DNA of 12,747 bases from JALQUL01 sp964556425. GTDB lineage: Bacteria; Pseudomonadota; Gammaproteobacteria; Burkholderiales; Burkholderiaceae_C. A program made the translations under genes and the position numbers. Location of the stretch: the NCBI GenBank assembly GCA_964556425.1, contig CAZKWC010000077.1, forward strand, positions 1 to 12,747. The letters are read 5' to 3'. Below the pieces are notes generated by a model, which was given only the letters and a program-made list of their open reading frames with translations, had not been told where the DNA came from and did no database searches. Positions 6,964 to 12,720 of the stretch are shown here, piece by piece (the stretch's first letter is position 1; each line of letters starts with the position of its first letter).

Positions 6964-8310
6964 ATGAACGCCAAGTTTTACTCCAGCCTTAGTCCTGTAT
7001 CAATTGCACTAGGATTGCTTTTTTGTAATTCGGCAGCAGTGCAAGCGCAAAGCCTTGAATCAGTTTACCAAGCTGCATTAACTTACGATGCTACCGTTGC
7101 TGGTGCAAAAGCTAATTATGAGGCTAATATAGCCAAAGCCGACCAAGCCAAAGCGGGTATTTTACCTACTGTGGGTTTTAATGCTGGGCAAACCAGAACT
7201 AACCAGTCCAGCACCCCCGATGGAGGCGCCACTATTGATAAAAGTTTTGGTGCGCGTAATATGTCTCTCTCTTTTAATCAGCCCCTTTATAGGCCCTCTA
7301 ACTGGGCAAGCTATAACCAAGGCAAAAAACAACTTGAATTAGCACAGGCCGCATTAAATACTGCCGAGCAAGACTTAATTATTAGAGTTACCCAAGCCTA
7401 TTTTGATTTATTAGCCGCGCAAGAGTCGGTGGTTTATGTAAAGGCCCAAAAAACAGCTATTTCAGAGCAACTGGCTTCTGCCAAACGCAACTTTGAAGTG
7501 GGGACTGCCACCATTACTGACACCCGTGAAGCACAAGCGCGTTTTGACTTAACTACCGCCCAAGAGTTAGTCGCATTAAACGATGTTGAAATTAAGCGAT
7601 TAATCCTTGAAAATGTGAGTGGTTTAAGCAATATTACGCCCAAATTGCTTAAGCTACCGGTTGTTTTACCCAATGTAAAAACAAGTGAAATGCAAAGCTG
7701 GGTAGATACGGCTGTGGCTCAGCACCCGTCTGTTATTCAGGCAAAACTTGCCCTAGAAGTAGCCGAACTAGAACAGACAAAAGCCAAAGCACAGCACCAA
7801 CCTACCTTAGATTTAAATGCTAGTTATGGCCGCTCCGAAAGTTTAAACGGCAGTGCCAGTAGCAACACGGGTTCTAGTAGCAACTCAGCCACAATTGGGC
7901 TTTCTTTTAACATGCCCTTATTTGCTGGTTTTGCCCATGAAAACAGAATTAAAGAAACTAACTCTTTAGTTGAAAAAGCAAAAGCAGATGTAACATTAGC
8001 TACTAGGGGCGTTAGCCAAACTGTGCGTAGTACCTTTTTAGGCTTAATGTCGAGTAATGCACAAGTAAATGCCCTACAAGCAGCAGAGAGCTCTAGCTTA
8101 AGCGCACTTGATGCTAACAAACTTGGCTACCAAGTAGGTGTGCGCATTAACATTGATGTTTTGAACTCACAAAGCCAACTTTTCCAAACCAAACGTGATT
8201 TAGCGAAAGCACGCTTTGACACCTTGATTACCCATTTAAAATTAAAACAAGCCACTGGGCAATTAAGTGCCTCTGATGTACAAAACATTAATCGTTTGTT
8301 GCAACCTTAA
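6964..8310 (+). CDS. tolC: TolC family outer-membrane efflux channel
   Basis: A 448-residue outer-membrane factor, the typical TolC length. It has a Sec signal peptide with a hydrophobic core (about 10-20) and a likely cleavage after V-Q-A (28). The mature protein opens with L-E-S-V-Y-Q-A-A-L-T-Y-D-A, the usual TolC start. The two OEP repeats are visible: an N-terminal half with Q-P-L-Y-R-P and a long Ala/Gln-rich coiled-coil helix, and a second half with N-M-P-L-F-A-G-F followed by another long helix, ending with D-V-L-N-S-Q-S-Q-L-F-Q. It trimerises to form the exit duct for the RND pump upstream and possibly for other exporters. AGGA (6953-6956) is one of the clearest ribosome sites in the window. 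A hairpin before the gene suggests its own promoter in 6915-6950, which I could not place with confidence. Confidence 0.5.
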   Translation: MNAKFYSSLSPVSIALGLLFCNSAAVQAQSLESVYQAALTYDATVAGAKANYEANIAKADQAKAGILPTVGFNAGQTRTNQSSTPDGGATIDKSFGARNMSLSFNQPLYRPSNWASYNQGKKQLELAQAALNTAEQDLIIRVTQAYFDLLAAQESVVYVKAQKTAISEQLASAKRNFEVGTATITDTREAQARFDLTTAQELVALNDVEIKRLILENVSGLSNITPKLLKLPVVLPNVKTSEMQSWVDTAVAQHPSVIQAKLALEVAELEQTKAKAQHQPTLDLNASYGRSESLNGSASSNTGSSSNSATIGLSFNMPLFAGFAHENRIKETNSLVEKAKADVTLATRGVSQTVRSTFLGLMSSNAQVNALQAAESSSLSALDANKLGYQVGVRINIDVLNSQSQLFQTKRDLAKARFDTLITHLKLKQATGQLSASDVQNINRLLQP

Positions 8311-8347
8311 AACCTTTTAAGCTTGTAACCACCGACTTACCCCTTCT

Positions 8348-8380
8348 AAACCCACCCATTATTGGTGGGTTTTATTTTTT
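8348..8380 (+). terminator. Intrinsic terminator after tolC
   Basis: AAACCCACC (8348-8356) and GGTGGGTTT (8364-8372) form a perfect 9-bp GC-rich stem with a 7-nt loop, followed by TATTTTTT. It is a textbook rho-independent terminator 38 bases past the tolC stop. Confidence 0.5.
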
Positions 8381-8439
8381 ATGTAAGATTTTAGACTTTT
8401 GTTCGACTATTGAGTACAAGACAATTAATGAGTAATTAC

Positions 8440-8489
8440 TTGGCAACTATTAAACAAATACTACGTAACTGGTAGCCATTCAACGTAAC
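8440..8489 (+). promoter_or_regulatory. Candidate msrB promoter region with direct repeats
   Basis: TTGGCA (8440-8445) is a good -35, but the sequence 16 bases on (TACGTA, 8462-8467) is a weak -10. Two exact copies of ACGTAAC, at 8463-8469 and 8483-8489, lie 20 bases apart (two helical turns) and end about 20 bases before the msrB ATG. This spacing would suit a dimeric activator or repressor. The repeats are certain; a role is a guess. Confidence 0.5.
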
Positions 8490-8510
8490 CCTTTTTAAAG
8501 GAAAACTTAA

Positions 8511-8996
8511 ATGAACCGCAGAAAAATTTTTAAAGGTTTTACCGCCCTTCTTGGCCTTAGTGCAGCGCCCTGGGTATTTAGTCAAAGCAAACCCACTGCG
8601 GCCAATGCTTTGGTATTAAGCGAAGCACAATGGAAACAAAAATTATCACCTGCACAATTTGCCATCTTACGCACTGAAGGCACAGAAAGAGCGGGTTCTA
8701 GCCCTTTAAATAATGAAAAACGTAAAGGGGTTTACCACTGCGCTGGCTGTGACTTGGCTTTATTTACTTCAGAAATGAAGTTTGACAGCGGTACCGGCTG
8801 GCCCAGCTTTTTTACAAGCTTACCAGGCGCTCTAGGCACCAAAACCGACTTTAAATTAGTGTTGCCCCGCACAGAATACCACTGTACCAAATGCGGTGGT
8901 CATCATGGTCATGTATTTGATGATGGCCCAGCACCTACAGGCAAAAGGTATTGCAATAACGGGGTTGCACTCACTTTTAAAGAAGCTAAAGCTTAA
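8511..8996 (+). CDS. msrB: Peptide-methionine (R)-S-oxide reductase, exported by a Tat-type signal
   Basis: A 161-residue MsrB that reduces the R form of methionine sulfoxide in proteins. The N-terminus M-N-R-R-K-I-F-K plus a hydrophobic stretch (about 8-25) is a twin-arginine-type signal, so the folded protein should act in the periplasm. The catalytic domain has the zinc site C77-x-x-C80 and C125-x-x-C128, G-T-G-W-P-S-F (94-100), H-C-T-K-C-G-G-H-H-G-H-V-F-D-D-G, and the catalytic C148 in R-Y-C-N-N-G. All key residues are present. AAAGGAA (8497-8503) gives a clear ribosome site 7 bases before the ATG. The msrA gene follows 35 bases on with no terminator between, so the two form an operon. 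Export by Tat would allow zinc to be inserted in the cytoplasm first (inference). Confidence 0.5.
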   Translation: MNRRKIFKGFTALLGLSAAPWVFSQSKPTAANALVLSEAQWKQKLSPAQFAILRTEGTERAGSSPLNNEKRKGVYHCAGCDLALFTSEMKFDSGTGWPSFFTSLPGALGTKTDFKLVLPRTEYHCTKCGGHHGHVFDDGPAPTGKRYCNNGVALTFKEAKA

Positions 8997-9031
8997 CCAT
9001 TGACAGCACTACTACAACTCAGATTGTCATC

Positions 9032-9673
9032 ATGAAAAATTTTAAACTACCATTTGTTCAATTATTTGTGTTCGGTTCTTTGCTTGGCATAGCTTTGGCA
9101 ACTACCGCTCAAACCAACTCAAGCGCGTCTGCTTCAAGTGCTAAAAACACCACCGAAACTGCTATTTTTGCAGGTGGTTGTTTTTGGTGTGTAGAGTATG
9201 ATTTTGACAAAGTACCAGGGGTTTTAAAAACTACCTCTGGCTACACTGGTGGTAATTTAGCCAACCCGAGCTACGAGGCGGTGTCGTCTAAAAACACCGG
9301 CCATGCAGAAGCGGTCGAAATAGTCTTTGACCCTAAAAAAATAAGCTACCGCCAATTAGTCGATTTTTTTTGGAAAACCATAGACCCAACCGTAAAAGAC
9401 CAACAATTTTGTGATTATGGTAACCCTTACCGTACTGCTATTTTCGCAGTAGGCCCAGCTCAACTCAAAATTGCCCAAGACTCTAAGGCGGCTTTAGAAA
9501 AAATAAAACCTTTTAAAGAAACCATTAAAACTGAAATAGTGTTGGCAAGCCAATTTTATGCAGCCGAAGACTATCATCAAGATTATTATAAAAAGAACCC
9601 TGTACGTTATAAATATTACCGTAACAGCTGTGGACGTGATGCACGATTGGCTGAATTGTGGGGTAACAAATAA
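9032..9673 (+). CDS. msrA: Peptide-methionine (S)-S-oxide reductase, secreted form
   Basis: A 213-residue MsrA that reduces the S form of methionine sulfoxide, complementing the MsrB upstream. An N-terminal Lys-containing hydrophobic segment (about 8-24) ending in T-T-A-Q is a Sec signal peptide, and a Ser/Ala-rich linker (about 28-40) leads into the enzyme. The catalytic motif is G-G-C-F-W-C (48-53, catalytic C50), followed by Y-T-G-G, G-H-A-E-A-V-E-V/I, F-C-D-Y-G-N-P-Y-R-T-A and E-D-Y-H-Q-D-Y. A C-terminal cysteine in N-S-C-G-R-D can act in recycling. The fold seems complete. No Shine-Dalgarno precedes the ATG, so it may depend on msrB translation. The partner that returns electrons (a thioredoxin-like or DsbD-type protein) is not in the window. 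Confidence 0.5.
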   Translation: MKNFKLPFVQLFVFGSLLGIALATTAQTNSSASASSAKNTTETAIFAGGCFWCVEYDFDKVPGVLKTTSGYTGGNLANPSYEAVSSKNTGHAEAVEIVFDPKKISYRQLVDFFWKTIDPTVKDQQFCDYGNPYRTAIFAVGPAQLKIAQDSKAALEKIKPFKETIKTEIVLASQFYAAEDYHQDYYKKNPVRYKYYRNSCGRDARLAELWGNK

Positions 9674-9691
9674 AGTCTATCCTTTGGACTT
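9673..9691. terminator. Weak hairpin between convergent genes
   Basis: AAGTCTA (9673-9679) pairs with TGGACTT (9685-9691), 7 bp including one G-U, with a 5-nt loop, in the 45 bases between msrA and the opposing sulfotransferase gene. There is no T-run, so termination here is uncertain. Confidence 0.5.
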
Positions 9692-9718
9692 AAGACAAAC
9701 TCTATTAATGCTTTAAGC

Positions 9719-10849
9719 TTAACGAATTAGCTTCATAAGCGACCTTAGTGGTTGGGTTAACTTCCAGCTAAGGGAGTTGGTAATGTTAAGCATATTAACC
9801 TCCATAAACTCAATATGTTTAACATTTGATTTAATTCTTTCATTCAACTCAAAAATTTCTTTTCTTTCAGTATGAATTATTTTAATATGCTCTTCTAATT
9901 GCTCTATTAGTTTAATTCGCTCATTACCTAAATTAGAAATTTCTTTGACTAAAGACTGGTTAGCATGAGTAATTTCATTTATTTTAATTGCTAAACTGTC
10001 TTGAAATTTTAATTCATTAATATAGGGGTTTATTTCAGTGTGAAATAAATTAATTGTGCTTTTTAAATTAATATCTTCCACACTTTGTGGCTGCTCATAG
10101 TTTAAAAAATTTTCATAAAGTTGGTAAGCTGACTCATTACAATCGACATGATTTTTTAAATCTTCTAAAGTCAAATTACTATGCTGTAAATTAGGATCTA
10201 GAAAATCATCAGTAAAACTGTTAAGTTCTTGGTTGTTAATAGTTAAATTTAAATTTTGGGCAATTGTATTGATTTGCGTAACTGGATCCAACATTAAGTT
10301 TTCATAATGCACCAATACCCTATTTAAATTTTGGGTTTGTTGCATGCTAGCTAACATGTATTCAAACCATAAAAACAAACCTTTTTTAATGCTAAATTGG
10401 TCACGTTTTTGCAGTGAATAGGCCACACTTAGTGGGTTTCTTATAGCTATTAAATAACTAACATTAAGGTTGCAAAGCTTAAATATTTTTTGCCAAAAAG
10501 GTAATAAAACAGAAACCCGTGGGTCTTTAAAACCAAATAAATCAGTGTTTTCTAATTTGTTGTTTAACAATTGAACGGCAGTATCAATATCTGCTTGGTT
10601 GTCTAATAGTTCTAATTGATTATTTTGGGGTATTGAGCAACTACTCCAAATACAAGCCATTTTATGAAGCAAATAATCGTTAAACTGGTTAATGTCTAGG
10701 TCTTCAAAAAAACCTTTACTGTTGACATTTGCATTGGGCTGCATGAGCTTGTTGCCCAGGTCCACTCCTAATACTTTTAAACTGCGAGTAAAGGCGCTAG
10801 TGCCACTCCTGTGCATACCTAACACCACAATTATTTTTTTATTTGCCAT
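9719..10849 (-). CDS. Sulfotransferase with C-terminal coiled coil and SWKxTxPLR tail
   Basis: A 376-residue protein. The N-terminal part is a PAPS-type sulfotransferase: V-V-L-G-M-H-R-S-G-T-S-A-F (8-20) is the 5'-phosphosulfate-binding loop, G-F-F-E-D (46-50) and F-K-D-P-R (107-111) are typical of bacterial members, and A-I-R-N-P-L-S-V-A-Y-S-L (135-146) is the 3'-phosphate site. From about 282 to 356 a long heptad-like stretch rich in Glu, Lys, Ile and Leu looks like a coiled coil. The end N-S-L-S-W-K-L-T-Q-P-L-R (358-369) matches the S-x-S-W-R-x-T-x-P-L-R ending I know from coiled-coil-tailed glycosyltransferases and methyltransferases of polysaccharide loci. So it probably sulfates a surface glycan within an enzyme complex (inference). 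GC is far below the pump genes (about 22% in one sampled line), hinting at transfer. Confidence 0.5.
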   Translation of the reverse strand: MANKKIIVVLGMHRSGTSAFTRSLKVLGVDLGNKLMQPNANVNSKGFFEDLDINQFNDYLLHKMACIWSSCSIPQNNQLELLDNQADIDTAVQLLNNKLENTDLFGFKDPRVSVLLPFWQKIFKLCNLNVSYLIAIRNPLSVAYSLQKRDQFSIKKGLFLWFEYMLASMQQTQNLNRVLVHYENLMLDPVTQINTIAQNLNLTINNQELNSFTDDFLDPNLQHSNLTLEDLKNHVDCNESAYQLYENFLNYEQPQSVEDINLKSTINLFHTEINPYINELKFQDSLAIKINEITHANQSLVKEISNLGNERIKLIEQLEEHIKIIHTERKEIFELNERIKSNVKHIEFMEVNMLNITNSLSWKLTQPLRSLMKLIR

Positions 10850-10881
10850 TTTAATGTTTTAATTTACCAACAACGGTGCAA

Positions 10882-10909
10882 ATTATATATGATTATTTTT
10901 TAGTTACAA
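10882..10909 (-). promoter_or_regulatory. Promoter for the coiled-coil sulfotransferase
   Basis: On the - strand TTGTAA (10904-10909) is followed after 16 bases by a perfect TATAAT (10882-10887). Transcription would start near 10875, giving a leader of about 25 bases before the ATG at 10849. The best promoter match in the window, though the DNA is AT-rich. Confidence 0.5.
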
Positions 10910-10960
10910 AATGTTTAAGTGTAAATTTAGTGTAGGATATATAATTAGGGGTTATTTTTA

Positions 10961-10993
10961 ATAAAAAATATTTTTTATACTTGGAGTATAAAA
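10961..10993. repeat. Two overlapping perfect palindromes
   Basis: ATAAAAAAT/ATTTTTTAT is an 18-base perfect palindrome (10961-10978). TTTTATACT and AGTATAAAA (10973-10981, 10985-10993) form a 9-bp stem with a TGG loop. They share six bases, so only one can fold at a time. They lie between the two sulfotransferase genes. The second could be a weak terminator for the gene at 11046-11747 on the - strand, or they could be a protein-binding site. Confidence 0.5.
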
Positions 10994-11045
10994 CAGGTTA
11001 AACAAATTTTTTTGACTAAAAATTATTTCTCAGTGTTTTTAACTA

Positions 11046-11747
11046 TTAATTAATTTTAAAAAAACTAATAATTTTATTTAAACAACTAGATTTTTGTTTT
11101 GTATGATTAAAATTATTTAAAGCATAATTATAAATTTCGTAATCGTCAGAATGAAATTTTTTAATTTGATTAACTAAATCATCATTCAAATTAATAACAA
11201 CTTTTGTTTCTGAAATATTCAAACGAGGAATTTCAATATTAAGTGGAATTTCTAACTCTTCAAAACATCGTTTAACTGAATAGTCTAAATTTTCGTAAAC
11301 ACCAATAAAAGAAAAGTCATTCAAATTTATTCTAGTAAAATGCTGGGCATAAATATTTTGCATTTCCGAACTTAAAGCAAAATCTTCAAATGTCCAATTT
11401 TCTTGTTTCATTTTGCGCCATAAATAATGGTCGGAAAAATCGCCAGAATTCCAATATTTGTAATGAGACTGTAATCTTGCGATTGGGTCTCTTAATATAG
11501 TTACTAGTGTGGTATTTTCGGTTGAGTTAGCTAAATACTTAATTGGAAAAAAATGTCCATATACAATTTTTTCATTTGCTACTGTATTGTTAGTGTTAAG
11601 AAATTCGTTTATTTTCTGCTCTCTTGGCTCGAACGGAATTTTAAAACAAGAATCGTAATCTTTTATTAAATTATTGCTTACGCTTGCTTCTAAGAGATTT
11701 AATACAGATGTGCCTGCACATTTAGGCATATGAACAAAAAGTTTCAT
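11046..11747 (-). CDS. Sulfotransferase, Sulfotransfer_2-like
   Basis: A 233-residue protein with the motif order of the Sulfotransfer_2 group (heparan sulfate 2-O-sulfotransferase-like and bacterial relatives). It has H-M-P-K-C-A-G-T-S (6-14) for the 5'-phosphosulfate of PAPS, Y-G-H-F (63-66), I-L-R-D-P-I-A-R-L-Q-S-H-Y (84-96) for the 3'-phosphate, and G-V-Y-E-N-L-D (149-155). No signal peptide or membrane segment, so it is cytosolic. The chosen ATG puts the P-K-C-A-G-T motif right at the N-terminus, as usual. The C-terminal Lys/Phe-rich end (about 216-233) is short and could touch the membrane. GC is very low (about 18% in one sampled line). It lies upstream of, and on the same strand as, the other sulfotransferase, 196 bases away. 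The sugar acceptor cannot be inferred; no PAPS-synthesis genes are in the window. Confidence 0.5.
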   Translation of the reverse strand: MKLFVHMPKCAGTSVLNLLEASVSNNLIKDYDSCFKIPFEPREQKINEFLNTNNTVANEKIVYGHFFPIKYLANSTENTTLVTILRDPIARLQSHYKYWNSGDFSDHYLWRKMKQENWTFEDFALSSEMQNIYAQHFTRINLNDFSFIGVYENLDYSVKRCFEELEIPLNIEIPRLNISETKVVINLNDDLVNQIKKFHSDDYEIYNYALNNFNHTKQKSSCLNKIISFFKIN

Positions 11748-11795
11748 AAATTTAAAATTAGAGTTTATTTATATTAGAGATAAAAATGTAATTTT

Positions 11796-11824
11796 TTTAT
11801 AAAATTAATTCTATTCTATGTTTA
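11796..11824 (-). promoter_or_regulatory. Candidate promoter for the Sulfotransfer_2-like gene
   Basis: On the - strand TAAACA (11819-11824), 17 bases, then TATAAA (11796-11801). The start point would be near 11789, about 40 bases before the ATG. The region is about 80% A+T, so chance matches are expected. Confidence 0.5.
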
Positions 11825-11851
11825 ATTTTTTTAAATATATGCTTTTACGTC

Positions 11852-11879
11852 AATTAACTATTATATTTTATAGTTAATT
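11852..11879. repeat. 10-bp inverted repeat upstream of the sulfotransferase
   Basis: AATTAACTAT (11852-11861) and ATAGTTAATT (11870-11879) are perfect inverted copies with an 8-base spacer, about 105 bases upstream of the - strand gene. It could be an operator or an AT-rich hairpin; nothing in the sequence decides. Confidence 0.5.
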
Positions 11880-11974
11880 TATGCAATAATTACATTTTAT
11901 AACACTTTATTTATATAGTTTATGAAATTTAATTTATTAAATATAAATTTAGATTAACACTATAAATGATTAAA

Positions 11975-12003
11975 TTGGCTCTAGGCATATAAAGATTTAT
12001 AAA
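11975..12003 (+). promoter_or_regulatory. Orphan promoter-like pair
   Basis: TTGGCT (11975-11980), exactly 17 bases, then TATAAA (11998-12003). It matches sigma-70 at 4 of 6 and 5 of 6 positions. No protein gene lies downstream; the next feature is an intrinsic terminator about 90 bases on. Confidence 0.5.
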
Positions 12004-12009
12004 TGAACA

Positions 12010-12126
12010 ATAATATTTCTAAAATATACTTTTACTTACACTTTATTTGATAAGTAATCTAATGTAATGTCTATTCCGTGGCATAGAAAATATATAAATC
12101 AATGTTTTATAGTTCATTGATTTTTT
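12010..12126 (+). ncRNA. Candidate small RNA (promoter to terminator, about 117 nt)
   Basis: The stretch between a promoter-like pair and a good terminator carries no plausible protein gene. It would give an RNA with a 5' hairpin (TTACTTA 12032-12038 with TAAGTAA 12051-12057), a single-stranded middle (12058-12095) and a terminator hairpin ending in U6, the general shape of Hfq-type regulatory RNAs. I recognise no known family. The 15-codon frame from the ATG at 12003 overlaps the -10 and is unlikely to be used. The case rests only on the two end signals, so it is a hypothesis. Confidence 0.5.
12096..12126 (+). terminator. Intrinsic terminator in gene-free DNA
   Basis: AAATCAATG (12096-12104) and CATTGATTT (12115-12123) form a perfect 9-bp stem with a 10-nt loop; the 3' arm runs into TTTTTT (12121-12126). 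It points along the + strand, where no upstream protein gene exists within 2.4 kb. Confidence 0.5.
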
Positions 12127-12251
12127 GCTTCGGTTCTACACACTCTCACAACTTACTCGCTCTGAAAGTCACACCTAAGTTAAACTAGTGAAATCCTTCA
12201 GTTAAGTATTCACTCAGCCCAGTTATTACGCAGTTTGCAGCCTTGGATGGC

Positions 12252-12529
12252 TAGTCGAAGTGAGCAAACAGATTAACTATTTCTCAAGAACCTGGTAATT
12301 CGCAAAGGCCTTTCTTCCTATATGGTGAGGCACATAGTTATGGTTTGAATCGGGATTGACGTTGCGAAGGCGCTTATCAACTTGGACGCGAGTTGGGCTT
12401 TTATGCTACAGCTGGTTTGTTTCGCAGTATTCGCCACACCGAGCGTAAGCGTCCAACCACACCACCTCATCTAAGCTTGGTCAAAGCGTTTTTTAGTCTT
12501 CGTTCGTGTTAGTTAGTCGAACCTGCAAA
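12252..12529. repeat. Imperfect direct repeat TAGTCGAA..GCAAA
   Basis: TAGTCGAA occurs at 12252-12259 and 12514-12521, 262 bases apart. In both copies GCAAA follows after 3-4 bases (12264 and 12525), so about 13 of 17 positions agree. The longer string GCAAACAG of the first copy recurs at 12576-12583. Confidence 0.5.
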
Positions 12530-12542
12530 ATTCAAAACCAAA

Positions 12543-12581
12543 GTTTGACTGCAATTATGAGCAGTAATTGAGTCTGCAAAC
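12543..12581. repeat. Bulged hairpin
   Basis: CAATTA (12552-12557) pairs with TAATTG (12565-12570), GACT (12547-12550) with AGTC (12571-12574), and GTTT (12543-12546) with AAAC (12578-12581). This gives a 14-bp stem with a one-base and a three-base bulge and a 7-nt loop. There is no T-run, so it is not a terminator. Confidence 0.5.
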
Positions 12582-12616
12582 AGCTTTCTTCAACCAACTT
12601 CCGTTATTGATTGTGT

Positions 12617-12720
12617 TGCTAAGGTTTTTTTTAATATCCCGCTTATTTGCCACCTATAGCACTCATTGAATAGGCTAAAAAATAGGCCTCTCAGCCCTTT
12701 TGTTCCTATTCTCCTTAGCA
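12617..12720. repeat. Nested inverted repeats enclosing 104 bases
   Basis: TGCTAAGG (12617-12624) is matched by CCTTAGCA (12713-12720), and inside it GAATAGG (12668-12674) is matched by CCTATTC (12705-12711). The two stems are stacked on the 3' side with one base between. This would suit a structured RNA or the ends of a small element, but the stems are short and could be chance. Confidence 0.5.

Noticed and set aside
9000..9029. TTGACA between msrB and msrA as a -35 element
   Set aside because: No -10-like sequence lies at the right distance, and the TGACA/TGTCA inverted repeat is only 5 bp; co-transcription from msrB is simpler.
12345..12370. Sequence resembling the 5' end of tmRNA (GGATTGACG then TTGCGAAG)
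   Set aside because: There is no tag frame, no tRNA-like 3' end and no CCA; the likeness covers only two short words.
12349..12372. Short + strand frame reading I-G-I-D-V-A-K-A, like the N-terminus of an IS110-type transposase
   Set aside because: Only about eight residues agree; what follows does not resemble the family and the frame stops about 40 codons later. A chance match is more likely.
12543..12581. Bulged hairpin considered as an integron attC site
   Set aside because: The outer bases have GTT on the left and AAC on the right, the reverse of an attC, and the core sites do not fit.
12684..12695. GGCTGAGAGG on the - strand, resembling part of a TPP riboswitch
   Set aside because: The rest of the conserved core, including the C-C-C-T-T-T-G-A-A-C-C-T-G-A-T block, is absent.
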